Assembly (NCBI RefSeq): GCF_039522665.1
Contig: NZ_BAAADV010000001.1
Coordinates: forward strand, 806,001 to 870,000
DNA length: 64,000 nucleotides
Reading direction: 5' to 3'
DNA from: Natronoarchaeum mannanilyticum
GTDB lineage: Archaea > Halobacteriota > Halobacteria > Halobacteriales > Natronoarchaeaceae
The position numbers and the translations under genes are program-made. Within the stretch, counting starts at the first letter, position 1, and every line of letters begins with the position of its first letter. The notes under the pieces were generated by a model. That model had not been told where the DNA came from, did not search any database, and worked only from the letters and a program-made list of their open reading frames with translations. Of the stretch, positions 34,765 to 44,374 are shown one piece after another.

Positions 34765-35289
34765 ATGGCAAACGACGATCTCATCACCGCGTTGCGCGAT
34801 GCCGACGCCGTCCAGTACGGGGAGTTCGAGCTCTCCCACGGCGGCACCAGCGAGTACTACGTCGACAAGTACCTGTTCGAGACCGACCCCCACTGCCTCG
34901 GATTGATCGCCGAGGCGTTCGCCGAGCGCCTCGACGACGACAAGCTCGCGGGCGTCGCGCTCGGCGCGGTGCCGCTGGTCGCGGTCACCAGCGTCGAGAC
35001 CGGGCTGCCGTACGTCATCGCGCGCAAGCAAAAGAAGGAGTACGGCACCGCGAACCTGATCGAGGGCGAACTGGAGGAGGGCGAGGAGGTCGTCGTGCTC
35101 GAAGACATCGCCACCACGGGCCAGAGCGCCGTCGACGCCGTCGAGGCGCTGCGCGAGGCCGGCGCCGAGGTCAACCGCGCGCTGGTCGTCGTCGACCGTC
35201 AGGAGGGCGGCGCGGAGAACCTCGCCGAGGTCGGCGTCGAGCTGGAGTCGCTGGTCACCGCCGAGGAACTGCTCGCCGACGAGCGGTAG
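34765..35289 (+). CDS. pyrE: Orotate phosphoribosyltransferase
   Basis: 174 residues. The PRPP-binding motif [21 protein letters not shown] is clear, and [16 protein letters not shown] matches archaeal OPRTase. It makes OMP from orotate and PRPP in pyrimidine synthesis. The start ATG 34765 lies about 27 bp from GCTTATA (34734-34740), so the message is leaderless; the open frame upstream is not family-like. Confidence 0.93.
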   Translation: MANDDLITALRDADAVQYGEFELSHGGTSEYYVDKYLFETDPHCLGLIAEAFAERLDDDKLAGVALGAVPLVAVTSVETGLPYVIARKQKKEYGTANLIEGELEEGEEVVVLEDIATTGQSAVDAVEALREAGAEVNRALVVVDRQEGGAENLAEVGVELESLVTAEELLADER

Positions 35290-35322
35290 ATACCGCATAC
35301 CTGCCGAGTAGCGACCGGATTA

Positions 35323-35368
35323 CTACACGCCATCCCGCCCTCGCTCGATACGAGCGACGGTGGTGTAG
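35323..35368 (+). promoter_or_regulatory. Hairpin competing with the tRNA-Gly-like fold
   Basis: CTACAC (35323-35328) can pair with GTGTAG (35363-35368) around the stem CGCTCG-ATA-CGAGCG (35342-35356). This uses the 5' half of the tRNA-like sequence, so the two folds exclude each other. Confidence 0.35.
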
Positions 35369-35425
35369 CAGCGAACACACGGTCCCTCCAGGACCGTACC
35401 GCAGGTGCGAGTCCTGCCCGTCGCA
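35354..35425 (+). tRNA. tRNA-Gly(TCC)-like sequence, non-canonical
   Basis: All four stems form: acceptor GCGACGG/CCGTCGC with discriminator A; D stem GTGT/ACAC; anticodon stem CGGTC/GACCG with loop CCTCCAG, anticodon TCC; T stem GCAGG/CCTGC. Three near-universal positions are wrong, however: C instead of U33, G instead of U55 (loop TGCGAGT), and the D loop AGCAGCGA lacks the G18-G19 pair. It may be a degenerate or specialised tRNA rather than a normal glycine tRNA. No intron, no encoded CCA. Confidence 0.5.
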
Positions 35426-35488
35426 CTTCTCCTACCCGGGATCCCGCGTCGGCGTCCCGACGCCGCCGACCGGTCCCCGGATCACAAT

Positions 35489-35628
35489 CCTTTTAGCCGG
35501 GCCCGCAGTACTCTCGGACCACGATGGCAGGTGTCTGCTTTACAGCGGGGCTCGTCCCCACTCATTAGCCACTCCAGACATCTGCCCGTTTTCCCGCTGG
35601 CGTCCACCGGCCAGCCGGAGGTTTATCA
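35489..35628 (+). promoter_or_regulatory. thrS promoter and leader with upstream ORF and Shine-Dalgarno
   Basis: A TATA-like CTTTTAG (about 35490-35497) predicts transcription near 35520. A 14-codon ORF (ATG 35524 to TAG 35568; MAGVCFTAGLVPTH, two Thr codons) would be leaderless. Then come hairpins GGGG-CTCGT-CCCC and CTGGC/GCCAG, and a strong GGAGGT at 35617-35622, 6 bp before the thrS ATG. The layout suggests control at the translation level. Confidence 0.5.
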
Positions 35629-37578
35629 ATGTCACAGGAAGCAGACTCACAGGACCAGATCGCTGTAGTGCTACCGGACGGCTCGGAACTCGAAGTCCCG
35701 CGGGGGGCGACCCTCGAGGACGTCGCCTTCGAGATCGGTCCCGGCCTCGGCCGGGACACCGTCGGCGGCCGAATCGACGGCGAACTCGTCGGCAAGGAGG
35801 TCCCCGTCACCGAGGACGGGGCCGAGATCGAACTCGTCACGGAAGACAGCGACGAGTACGTTCGCGTGCTGCGCCACACCGCCTCGCACTGCCTCGCCCA
35901 GGCCGTCCAGCGCCTCTACGACGACGTCGAACTGGCGATCGGCCCGCCGACCGACGAGGGCTTTTACTACGACTTCGACGACCTCGACGTCGACGAGGAC
36001 GACTTAGAGGAGATCCTCGCGGAGATGGAGGAGATCATCGAGGCCGACTACGAGGTCGAGTACGAGCAGGTCTCGATCGAGGAGGCGCGCGAGCGCCTGG
36101 CCGACCAGCCCTACAAGCTCGAACTCCTCGAAGAGCTCGCCGAGGGCGGCGAGACCGTCTCGTTCTACAGCCAGGGCGAGTGGGAGGACCTCTGTAAGGG
36201 ACCACACGTCGACTCGACCGGCGAGATCGGCGCCGTCGACCTGCTGGAGATCGCGGCGGCGTACTGGCGCGGCGACGAGGAGAATCCGATGCAGACCCGG
36301 ATCTACGGCACCGCCTTCGAGTCCGAGGAGGATCTGGAGGAGTTCAAGGAGCGCCGGCGCGAAGCCGAGCGCCGCGACCACCGCAAGATCGGTTCCGAGA
36401 TGGACCTGTTCTCGATCCAAGACGTCACCGGCCCCGGCCTACCCCTCTATCACCCGCCGGGCAAGACCATCCTGCGCGAGCTGGAGTCGTTCGTCGAGTC
36501 GCTGAACCTCGACGCCGGCTACGAGTACGTCGAGACGCCCCACGTGTTCAAGACCGACCTCTGGAAGGAGAGCGGACACTACGAGAACTACCAGGACGAC
36601 ATGTTCGTCTTCGACGTCGACGACGACGAGTACGGGCTCAAGCCGATGAACTGCCCGGGCCACGCGACGATCTTCGACGACAGCTCCTGGTCCTACCGCG
36701 ACCTGCCGATGCGCTACGCCGAGAACGGGAAGGTGTACCGCAAGGAACAGCGCGGCGAGCTCTCGGGGCTGTCCCGAGTGTGGGCCTTTACCATCGACGA
36801 CGGCCACCTGTTCGTCCGCCCAGACCAGATCGAGCGCGAGGTCGAACAGACGATGGACATGATCGACGAGGTGCTCTCGACGTTCGATCTCGACTACGAC
36901 GTCGCGCTGGCGACCCGGCCCGAGAAGAGCGTCGGCTCCGACGAGATCTGGGAGCGCGCCGAGTCCCAGCTCCGGGACGTGCTCGACCGCCGCAACCTCG
37001 ACTACGAGGTCGAGGAGGGCGACGGCGCGTTCTACGGGCCGAAGATCGACTTCGGCTTCGAGGACGCCATCGGTCGGCGGTGGGACGGCCCCACCGTGCA
37101 ACTGGACTTCAACATGCCCGAGCGGTTCGACCTGAGCTACGTCGGCGAGGACAACGAGTCCCACAAGCCGGTGATGATCCACCGCGCGCTGTACGGCAGC
37201 TACGAGCGGTTCTTCATGGTGCTGATCGAGCACTACGCGGGCAACTTCCCCCTCTGGCTCGCCCCCGAACAGGTGCGCGTGCTGCCGATCAGCGACGACA
37301 ACCTCGGCTACGCCCACCGCGTCAAAAACGAGTTCGACGAGTTCCGGGTCGAGGTCGACGGCCGGGACTCCACGATCGAGCGCAAGATCCGCGCGGCCCA
37401 CGAGGATCGCGTCCCCTACATGATCGTCGTCGGCGACGACGAGGAAGAGGACGGCAACATCTCGGTGCGCGACCGCTTCGAGGATCAGGAGTACGACGTC
37501 GAGATCGAGGAGTTCCGCGACCACCTGCAAGCCGAACGCGACGAGAAGCGGACCGAACCGGACTTCCTGCAGGACTGA
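35629..37578 (+). CDS. thrS: Threonine-tRNA ligase, bacterial-type
   Basis: 649 residues. TGS domain (about 5-75, with [19 protein letters not shown]), N2 editing domain with HTASH and CKGPH motifs, class II core with [10 protein letters not shown] (motif 2 region), [36 protein letters not shown] and [13 protein letters not shown] (motif 3), and a C-terminal anticodon-binding domain. The HTASH...CxxxH editing pocket is the bacterial form, not the DTD-like domain of many archaea. Start ATG 35629 with strong Shine-Dalgarno. Confidence 0.95.
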   Translation: MSQEADSQDQIAVVLPDGSELEVPRGATLEDVAFEIGPGLGRDTVGGRIDGELVGKEVPVTEDGAEIELVTEDSDEYVRVLRHTASHCLAQAVQRLYDDVELAIGPPTDEGFYYDFDDLDVDEDDLEEILAEMEEIIEADYEVEYEQVSIEEARERLADQPYKLELLEELAEGGETVSFYSQGEWEDLCKGPHVDSTGEIGAVDLLEIAAAYWRGDEENPMQTRIYGTAFESEEDLEEFKERRREAERRDHRKIGSEMDLFSIQDVTGPGLPLYHPPGKTILRELESFVESLNLDAGYEYVETPHVFKTDLWKESGHYENYQDDMFVFDVDDDEYGLKPMNCPGHATIFDDSSWSYRDLPMRYAENGKVYRKEQRGELSGLSRVWAFTIDDGHLFVRPDQIEREVEQTMDMIDEVLSTFDLDYDVALATRPEKSVGSDEIWERAESQLRDVLDRRNLDYEVEEGDGAFYGPKIDFGFEDAIGRRWDGPTVQLDFNMPERFDLSYVGEDNESHKPVMIHRALYGSYERFFMVLIEHYAGNFPLWLAPEQVRVLPISDDNLGYAHRVKNEFDEFRVEVDGRDSTIERKIRAAHEDRVPYMIVVGDDEEEDGNISVRDRFEDQEYDVEIEEFRDHLQAERDEKRTEPDFLQD

Positions 37579-37722
37579 GCGTCGGCGTCCGGACGAACCG
37601 ATCGACGTTTTTCGACGTTCGAGATGGCTTCGGCGTTCGCCGGATCGGCGGCTTCGAACGGTACTGACACAATTATTGCGACAGCGGCACACTTATGATA
37701 TGTCAGAAGTGAATTGGCTTCA

Positions 37723-40700
37723 ATGAGAATGTTCGCCGCAATTGATAGGCGAATCCTCGCGATCGGGGCCGTTCTACTTTTGATAACGACACCGATCGGA
37801 ACAGCAGCAGGATCGACGGCCGTCGAGCAGTCGTCGGCATCCACGGGAGAGTCGGTCGAATATCAGACGGGAACGGACGTCAAGGGGTCGCTCTCCGATA
37901 TTCGGGAACTCAATCAACGGGTGCGAATCAATCCGCGAGAAGACGTCACGCTCGCCCCCGGACAAAACTATACTGTCGCCGTCGTCACCGCTGTCGACAC
38001 GGGATCCCTCATCGAGAACCCCTCGATCACCGATCCAAAACTCGAGGTGAACGTCTCGGGGACGGGCGACGCCTCCCCGGAGATCACGGGCATCGTCTCC
38101 TCCGAACGCGCTTACGGAGAACGGCACGATCAGCTATCGACTGATAACTTTACGCTGGTGGGCGAGGAGCTATACGCTGGTTCGGTCCACAGAACGATGG
38201 TTCGGATCCACGTCCCCGAGGAAGCTGATACGATCACCGTGGAGGCCCGGGCCGGGCGAAGCGGTTCGTACGACAACACCGCCAACAGCCGCGCCAACCA
38301 GACCTACACGGTTTCGCGTGCGGAGAATCGGACCGAGGAGATAGCGCGGCTCGCCGAGTCGCGCTCCCGAACTGCCGAAGATCTCGCAGAAAAATACGAT
38401 ACACTGATCAACGGTCGTTCGGTCGAAGAGATCGTCGACAGGGGGATGCAACAGACGTTCATCCAGTCGGGACTGTTCGTCAAAGACGTCTACTCGCTCT
38501 CGTTCACCGGGAGCAAGCTCTCGACGGCAACCGGCGCGAAATCGATCGTCACCCAGTTCGATGACTACTACGAAAGTACGCAAACCGAGGAGAAGTTCGA
38601 CGGGCCGTGGGTCGGGCCGATCATTCAGGCGGAAAACCGGATGCTACAAGAGGGACTTCAACAGAAACAGATGACTCGCGTTGAGCGCGCCGGCCGGACG
38701 GGATACGCCTTAGAAAAGCTCGCACAACTCTCTGAAGAGGAGGCGACTGCATGGCGCAACGGAAACCGCGATCGCGCAGTTAAACTCCTCAAAAAACAAC
38801 ACGAGCTCGTAACGATAGAGAAAGACATTCATCCTGACACCATTCTCAAGGATAAGGACGGCAACCATTTCCAACCTGGTGAGTTTCGACTCCCGCAAGA
38901 AGCCTACGACCAGCGACAGGCAGTAGATTACAATCGCAACGAACTGACCTTGTTCACCACGCCCTACTTCAAGGGTGTCGAACAGTACGCAAGTGAGACG
39001 GCATCGGCAATTGGAACCGTCGCGCTTCCGCTGGCACGACCCCCGAAACTACGCGTTGGATTGGAGAACAAGGAGCACGTTGAGCGCCACATGTCGTCGT
39101 CTGGGACGTTCAACGCGACGTTCGCCGTCACGAACGGCGCCCGCGCCGGGGCGACGAGCCGGGAAGCGTATCTCTCGGTCGTCGCTTCCAACGAAACGCT
39201 CTCGATCAAGGACGTGACGCAGGTCGACGACCGCAGCGACGCCGAGCTCCCTGGCACCAACGTTGCGACCGGTGACGACCCGGTGTTCACGCACGACGGC
39301 GACCGCGAGTCGATCGACGGGACGCTGCTGGATATCAACGAACAGTATGACCCCGGCGAGACGAACGTCTACAACGTGACGCTACAGCGGAACGAGAACA
39401 CGGACCAGCAGGCGACGCTCACGTACCGCGCCGCCTTCCAGCCGGCAATCCACGACGGTAACGATCAGTCCGAGTTCGTCCGCCGACCGACGGACGACAT
39501 GTCCGGCGTTGAACGAGGCGTACAGGGCTGGTACGTCTACAACGTCAGCGGCGATTCCACGCCGCCAGAGGCCGCCATCGCAGTCAACAAGGAATCGCCC
39601 AGCGCCGGCGAGCAGGTCACGTTCGACGCCAGCGCCTCGACCGACGACACCGGCATCCGGAGCTACGCGTGGGACCTCGACGACGACGGCGACTACGAGC
39701 GGTACGGGCGGAACGTCACGAAGACCTACTCGGAGTCCGGCAACCAGGGGGCAAGAGTCAAAGTGACGGACGTGGGTGGCAACGTGGACCGGGGGGGCGT
39801 CGAACTCGATGTCAAGCCGGGCGTCGACCTCGTCGTGTCCGATCTACAGGTCAACCGGACGGCGGCGTTCCGCGACCAGCCCGTCCGCGTCACCGCGACG
39901 GTGACCAACGAGGGGACCAAGGCGTCGGACTACGGGTTCAGGCCGCTGTTCGACGGTCAGGGCCCGGCCAAGTTCACGTTCGACGAGCGGATCGAAGAGG
40001 GGGGGTTAGCTCCCGGTGAGACGGCGCAGCTGAACTTCACGGGACGGGTCGGGAGCGCGGGAACGTGGAAACTCAAGATCGACGATTACCTGCACCGAAC
40101 GACGATTCCCGACCCAGTCACCGTCGACGTGCAGGCCAAACCGGTCGTCCGAATCGACCGAACGCCGAATCACGCCACCGTCGGCGAGGAGGTCACCGCG
40201 TCGATCGCGAACTCGACCGATCCGGACGGCGCGATCGACAGCTGGGAGTGGGACCTCGACAACGATGGCACGTTCGAGGAGTCAGGGACCGAACAAACGT
40301 GGACCGCGTCCGAGCCCGGCGTGGAAACGTACCGCGTCCGGCTCACTGACGACGACGGGCACAGCGTCACGCGGACCCGGCAGTTCGCCGTCCATCGCCC
40401 CTCTGACTGGCCGACGGCAGGACGCGAGAACGGCCGAAGCGCGTCGACGGATGCGGTGATGGGGCCGAAGAGCGACGTCGAGGTCGCGTGGGAGAAGAAG
40501 CTCAACGAGTCCCTGACGATTAGCGATTCGCTTCAGGGGACGCCCATCGTCGTCAACGACACCGTGTACGCGGGTATCGAACTCGGGTCCAACGGTCGGG
40601 TCTCCGCCTTCGACAAGCAGACCGGCGAGACGAGGTGGACGAAGTCGATACAGCCGGAGGTGACCGGATCGCCAGTCACCTGGGGAGATACGCTGATCGT

Positions 40701-42552
40701 CCCCGTCGAGAATGGCACCCCGGCCGAAGAAAGTCTCGTGACGTTCGATCGACACACGGGCGAACGACTGTGGCAACAGACGAACGCCAGCGGATCGCCG
40801 GCAATCGTCAACGGGACCGCCTACACGCCGAGCGGCGATGCGGTCGACGTCGACACCGGCGAGATGGTCTGGTCGACCGGACGGACGGCCGATGGCGTCG
40901 CTGTCAGCGACAGCCGTGTGTTCCTGCCGATCGGCAGTCGCCTCGTCGCCCTGCGCGCGTCGAACGGGAGCGTCGCCTGGGACCGAAGGAACGTCCAAAC
41001 CGGCTTCGCTGCGCCCGCAGTCGCCGACGGGACGCTGTTTACCGGGGACGGACGCGTCAGGGCCCTCGATGCGGCGACCGGGGAGACGCGGTGGCAACGC
41101 GCGATCGGCGGCCGGAACACGAGTCAGGAGGTGTCACCGGCCCTCGCGAACGGGACGGTGTACTTCTCGACGCACAACGACAGCCGGGCCGTCGGCGGCC
41201 GGCTCGTCGCGCTGAACGCGTCGACGGGCGACGAGGAGTGGACCGCAACGTACCCCCACTGGGGCGAATCGGCTCCAATCGTCGTCAACGGGACGGTGTA
41301 TGTCGGCAGCAACGCGTGCGAGGAGGTGTGTGACACGACCTACTACCCCGACGGGATCGTCTGGGCGTTTGACGCCGAGACGGGCGAAGAGTACTGGACA
41401 TTCAGGGTCGACGAGCACCTGCGCTCCGCTCCGTCCGCGTCGGACGGCAAACTCTACGTCGGCAACGGGATGGGGACGCTGCGGGCGCTCGGCGGCGATA
41501 CGACGCCGCCCGATAATAGTCCGCCGGACGCCGCCCTGTCAGCCAACGCCACGAACGTCACGGTCAGAACGCCGATCCGGTTCACGGGCGAGTCCTCGTC
41601 CGATCCGGATGGCGACTCGCTCGCCTACGAGTGGGACTTTGACGGCGACGACGCCGTCGACGCGACCGGCGAAACGGTGACCCGCGCGTTCGACGCGTCG
41701 GGGAACTACACCGTCTCGCTGACCGTTTCGGACGGCGAGGCGACCGCGGACGATACGGTCGCGATATCGGTCGCGAACGCGACGAACGAAAGCGGCGGGG
41801 CGACCGACGAGGGGAACGAAAGTGGAGGAAATGAAAGCGGTGGCTCCACCGACGACGGCGAAACCGGCGGTTTGACGCCGACGATCCCGTCAGGAGGTGG
41901 AGGAACGATCGACCCAGTGCCGGACGAGGACCCGTCCACCTCGAACGCGAGCAACGAGTCGGAAGCGAATGCGACGACCGGGCCGAAGAACGGCTCGATC
42001 ACCATCGTCGAGGTGACGCCCGAGACGACGTCGCTGAGCCCCGACGAGACGGTGGGCGTCTCGGTGACCGTCGAACGGACGGCTCGGACGACGGAGGCGG
42101 CGCAGCTGAATCTGACGACCGACGGCCGACGCCTCGACGCGGCCAGCGTCGCGTTCTCGAGTAACGAATCGAGAACCGCGGAGCTCACGGCGACGTTCGA
42201 CGAGCCAGGGACGTATCCGCTGACTGTCGACGGCTCCGAGGCCGCGACGATCACTGTCGAACAGCAGGGAGAGGAGAGCCGGAACGGAACGGCAACGCAC
42301 AACGGGACGGAAGCGGGGAACGGAACGGGGTCAGAGAATGAGACCGCAGCTGGGAACGAGACGGAACCAGCGAACGTATCGGGGACGCAGAACGGTACGG
42401 CGGTCCGCAACGGGACGAGTGCGGAGAACGGTACGGAGGCGACGAACGAATCGGACGCAGCTCAACCTGACTCCGTCCCCGGTTTCGGCGTCGTCCCCGC
42501 GCTCGTCGCGTTCCTCGTTCTGGCGATCGGGGCGCGACGGCGGACGTCGTAG
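37723..42552 (+). CDS. Giant secreted surface protein: PKD, CARDB-like, PQQ-type propeller, PGF-CTERM
   Basis: 1,609 residues. Signal peptide (about 10-30); an unrecognised, partly helical region to about residue 430; PKD-like domains near 610-690, 820-900 and 1255-1340 (each with WDLDDDGDYE- or EWDFDGDDAVDA-type strands); a CARDB-like domain between the first two; an eight-bladed pyrrolo-quinoline-type propeller about 900-1250 (repeated GRVSAFDKQTGETRW, ALDAATGETRW); a Ser/Gly/Asn-rich linker; an Ig-like domain; many N-glycosylation sequons (NGT, NES, NET); and the C-terminal PGFGVVPALVAFLVLAI-RRR archaeosortase A sorting signal. TATA-like CTTATGAT at 37691-37698 gives a leaderless ATG 37723. 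The first 1.4 kb is AT-richer than its neighbours. Likely adhesin or binding protein. Confidence 0.82.
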   Translation: MRMFAAIDRRILAIGAVLLLITTPIGTAAGSTAVEQSSASTGESVEYQTGTDVKGSLSDIRELNQRVRINPREDVTLAPGQNYTVAVVTAVDTGSLIENPSITDPKLEVNVSGTGDASPEITGIVSSERAYGERHDQLSTDNFTLVGEELYAGSVHRTMVRIHVPEEADTITVEARAGRSGSYDNTANSRANQTYTVSRAENRTEEIARLAESRSRTAEDLAEKYDTLINGRSVEEIVDRGMQQTFIQSGLFVKDVYSLSFTGSKLSTATGAKSIVTQFDDYYESTQTEEKFDGPWVGPIIQAENRMLQEGLQQKQMTRVERAGRTGYALEKLAQLSEEEATAWRNGNRDRAVKLLKKQHELVTIEKDIHPDTILKDKDGNHFQPGEFRLPQEAYDQRQAVDYNRNELTLFTTPYFKGVEQYASETASAIGTVALPLARPPKLRVGLENKEHVERHMSSSGTFNATFAVTNGARAGATSREAYLSVVASNETLSIKDVTQVDDRSDAELPGTNVATGDDPVFTHDGDRESIDGTLLDINEQYDPGETNVYNVTLQRNENTDQQATLTYRAAFQPAIHDGNDQSEFVRRPTDDMSGVERGVQGWYVYNVSGDSTPPEAAIAVNKESPSAGEQVTFDASASTDDTGIRSYAWDLDDDGDYERYGRNVTKTYSESGNQGARVKVTDVGGNVDRGGVELDVKPGVDLVVSDLQVNRTAAFRDQPVRVTATVTNEGTKASDYGFRPLFDGQGPAKFTFDERIEEGGLAPGETAQLNFTGRVGSAGTWKLKIDDYLHRTTIPDPVTVDVQAKPVVRIDRTPNHATVGEEVTASIANSTDPDGAIDSWEWDLDNDGTFEESGTEQTWTASEPGVETYRVRLTDDDGHSVTRTRQFAVHRPSDWPTAGRENGRSASTDAVMGPKSDVEVAWEKKLNESLTISDSLQGTPIVVNDTVYAGIELGSNGRVSAFDKQTGETRWTKSIQPEVTGSPVTWGDTLIVPVENGTPAEESLVTFDRHTGERLWQQTNASGSPAIVNGTAYTPSGDAVDVDTGEMVWSTGRTADGVAVSDSRVFLPIGSRLVALRASNGSVAWDRRNVQTGFAAPAVADGTLFTGDGRVRALDAATGETRWQRAIGGRNTSQEVSPALANGTVYFSTHNDSRAVGGRLVALNASTGDEEWTATYPHWGESAPIVVNGTVYVGSNACEEVCDTTYYPDGIVWAFDAETGEEYWTFRVDEHLRSAPSASDGKLYVGNGMGTLRALGGDTTPPDNSPPDAALSANATNVTVRTPIRFTGESSSDPDGDSLAYEWDFDGDDAVDATGETVTRAFDASGNYTVSLTVSDGEATADDTVAISVANATNESGGATDEGNESGGNESGGSTDDGETGGLTPTIPSGGGGTIDPVPDEDPSTSNASNESEANATTGPKNGSITIVEVTPETTSLSPDETVGVSVTVERTARTTEAAQLNLTTDGRRLDAASVAFSSNESRTAELTATFDEPGTYPLTVDGSEAATITVEQQGEESRNGTATHNGTEAGNGTGSENETAAGNETEPANVSGTQNGTAVRNGTSAENGTEATNESDAAQPDSVPGFGVVPALVAFLVLAIGARRRTS

Positions 42553-42635
42553 GCCGCTCCGGCGATCGCCGACTCATCCTAGAAGTTCGACCGCGCGGGG
42601 ACGCCTCGGCGTTCGGAGGCAAACCAGGACGCCGC

Positions 42636-43202
42636 CTAAAACAACGTGATCGCGCCGCCCAGGATCACCAGCGTCACCACCAGACGGCCGAGGCTGCCGA
42701 CGAACGTCGCCGCGGCGAACTTTCCGTAGTCCTCCTCGAGGATGGCGAAGGCGTAGATCGAGATCGTGTCCGGGAAGAATGGGACGCACAGCGCCAGGGC
42801 CATCCCGGCGTAGCCGTACTTGCGAGCGATTTCGACCGTTCGGTTCTCGGACCACTCGACGACGTCGAACCGGGACCGGCGAAGCCAGCGCACGACGGGG
42901 CCGGCTTCCTTCGCCTCCTGGCCGATGTGAAAGGCAAAGAGACTTCCCAGGGCCTTTCCGGTCGCGCTGACCAGCATGATGAGCGAGAGGCTCGTCCATC
43001 CGGGAAGCCCGAGGTCCAGCGGCGCCGCGAGAACGATCTCGCTGGGGCCCGGGAGGACGAACGCGATCAGGAACGAGTACGCGAACACGATACCCATCCC
43101 TGGCCACCCGGTCGCGGTCTCGACGGCAGTCTCGACGCCGTCAACGAACAGCGAAACCACCTCGGCGAGCACTACGGGGACCTGAACCGCCGCTGCGAGC
43201 AC
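42636..43202 (-). CDS. VTT/DedA-type (SNARE-associated) membrane protein
   Basis: 188 residues with four to five hydrophobic segments. The central LPGPSEIVLAAPLDLG and the final CVPFFPDTISIYAFAILEEDYGKFAAATFVG are the VTT pattern, with conserved Gly/Pro and acidic residue in a re-entrant loop. Members are implicated in lipid scrambling or membrane homeostasis. Start is GTG 43202. Convergent with the surface protein gene. Confidence 0.78.
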   Translation of the reverse strand: MLAAAVQVPVVLAEVVSLFVDGVETAVETATGWPGMGIVFAYSFLIAFVLPGPSEIVLAAPLDLGLPGWTSLSLIMLVSATGKALGSLFAFHIGQEAKEAGPVVRWLRRSRFDVVEWSENRTVEIARKYGYAGMALALCVPFFPDTISIYAFAILEEDYGKFAAATFVGSLGRLVVTLVILGGAITLF

Positions 43203-43375
43203 GTGGGATAATCCGTCGAGAGTGTTCGTAAACCTTCGTATTTATCCTCGCGGATCACCCCGTCCCGTTGTCCGGGCGATGCACGGGAAAACCGCGGATC
43301 CGCGCCACGGACTTGCACATGTCTACGCCGGACCCGCACCGAAACCACCATAGTTGTGGAATCGTGCGTGTTCGT

Positions 43376-44095
43376 ATGAACCGCGCAGAGAAAGCTGCCC
43401 TCCAGCTGCGGGCCGTCTCCGTGCTCCGGATGCTCAAGGAGACCCGCACGTACGACGAACTAGCGGAGCTGACCGGCCTGCCGGCGGGCGATCTCAACCG
43501 ATACGTGAACGGCCACGTCCTCCCGAGCGACGAGCGCGCCCGCGAAGTGGTCTCGGGCGTCGGCCGCGAGGCGCTGGCCGGTGAGCTCGAACGGCGCGTC
43601 ACCACCGACGAGGAAGGCTACGTCGACAACTCCGGCGCCGTGTTCGACCAGGCGTTTCTCGATCTGGTCGCGCCGATCGCCGCCGAGGCGTTCGAGTTCG
43701 ATCGGCCCGACGTCGTGCTGACGGCGGCGACCGACGGCATCACGCTCGCCGCGGCGATGGCCAGCTACTACGGCGTGCGCTGCGCCTACGCCAAGCAGTC
43801 CAAGGAGACGGCCGTCGAGGAGTTCATCGAGTCGCGCCAGCGCCTGCAGTCGGGGATCGAACTCACCTACTACCTGCCGGCGTCGTCGATCGACCCCGGC
43901 GAGACGGTGCTGGTCGTCGACGACCTGATCCGCTCGGGCGAAACCCAGGAGCTACTGCTCGACATCGCCGAGCGGGCCGACGCCTCGGTCGGCGGCGTGT
44001 TCACGCTGATCGCGGTCGGTAGGGACGGCGTAGAGCGGGCCGAGGAGCGCACGGACGCGCCGGTCGGCGCGTTGCTGGAGCGGAGTGACGCCTAG
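43376..44095 (+). CDS. gfcR: Transcriptional regulator GfcR
   Basis: 239 residues. The N-terminal HTH (YDELAELTGLPAGDLNRYVNGHVLPSDERAREV) precedes a phosphoribosyltransferase-like domain with the PRPP-loop-like VLVVDDLIRSGETQELL. GfcR is the haloarchaeal regulator of glycolytic and related carbon genes; the PRTase domain is thought to sense a metabolite. The ATG at 43376 lies about 26 bp from ACCATAG, fitting a leaderless start. Confidence 0.85.
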   Translation: MNRAEKAALQLRAVSVLRMLKETRTYDELAELTGLPAGDLNRYVNGHVLPSDERAREVVSGVGREALAGELERRVTTDEEGYVDNSGAVFDQAFLDLVAPIAAEAFEFDRPDVVLTAATDGITLAAAMASYYGVRCAYAKQSKETAVEEFIESRQRLQSGIELTYYLPASSIDPGETVLVVDDLIRSGETQELLLDIAERADASVGGVFTLIAVGRDGVERAEERTDAPVGALLERSDA

Positions 44096-44322
44096 ATGAC
44101 CTGGTGGTCCTCGGGGCCGTCTTCGAGTCGGTGGTGCTGCTCGACGAGGTAGTCCATCAGGCGCTTCGCGGACGCCTCGACGTCCTCGAGCGAGTCCGAC
44201 TCCGATCCCCTGACCGACACGTCCAGTTCGTACAGCGACAGCTCGACCGTCGGCGGATGCTCGGCGGCGTCGTCGCCCGCCTCCGCGTCCTCGTCGGCCG
44301 AAACTGCTTCCTGCTGGGCCAT
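44092..44322 (-). CDS. Small haloarchaeal protein, unknown
   Basis: 76 residues. VELSLYELDVSVRGSESDSLEDVEASAKRLMDYLVEQ is a compact alpha/beta pattern conserved in small haloarchaeal proteins (I recall a DUF7389 label, unverified). The N-terminus is acidic and disordered. It converges with gfcR, overlapping its stop by 4 bp. Confidence 0.65.
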   Translation of the reverse strand: MAQQEAVSADEDAEAGDDAAEHPPTVELSLYELDVSVRGSESDSLEDVEASAKRLMDYLVEQHHRLEDGPEDHQVI

Positions 44323-44374
44323 ACCGCCCTATTGATCGGGCCCGACACATATACTAATTCATCTCCCGGCGCAG

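Noticed and set aside
35354-35425. Threonine-tRNA mimic for thrS autoregulation
   Set aside because: The anticodon is TCC, not a threonine anticodon, so direct mimicry is unlikely; kept only as an odd tRNA-like sequence.
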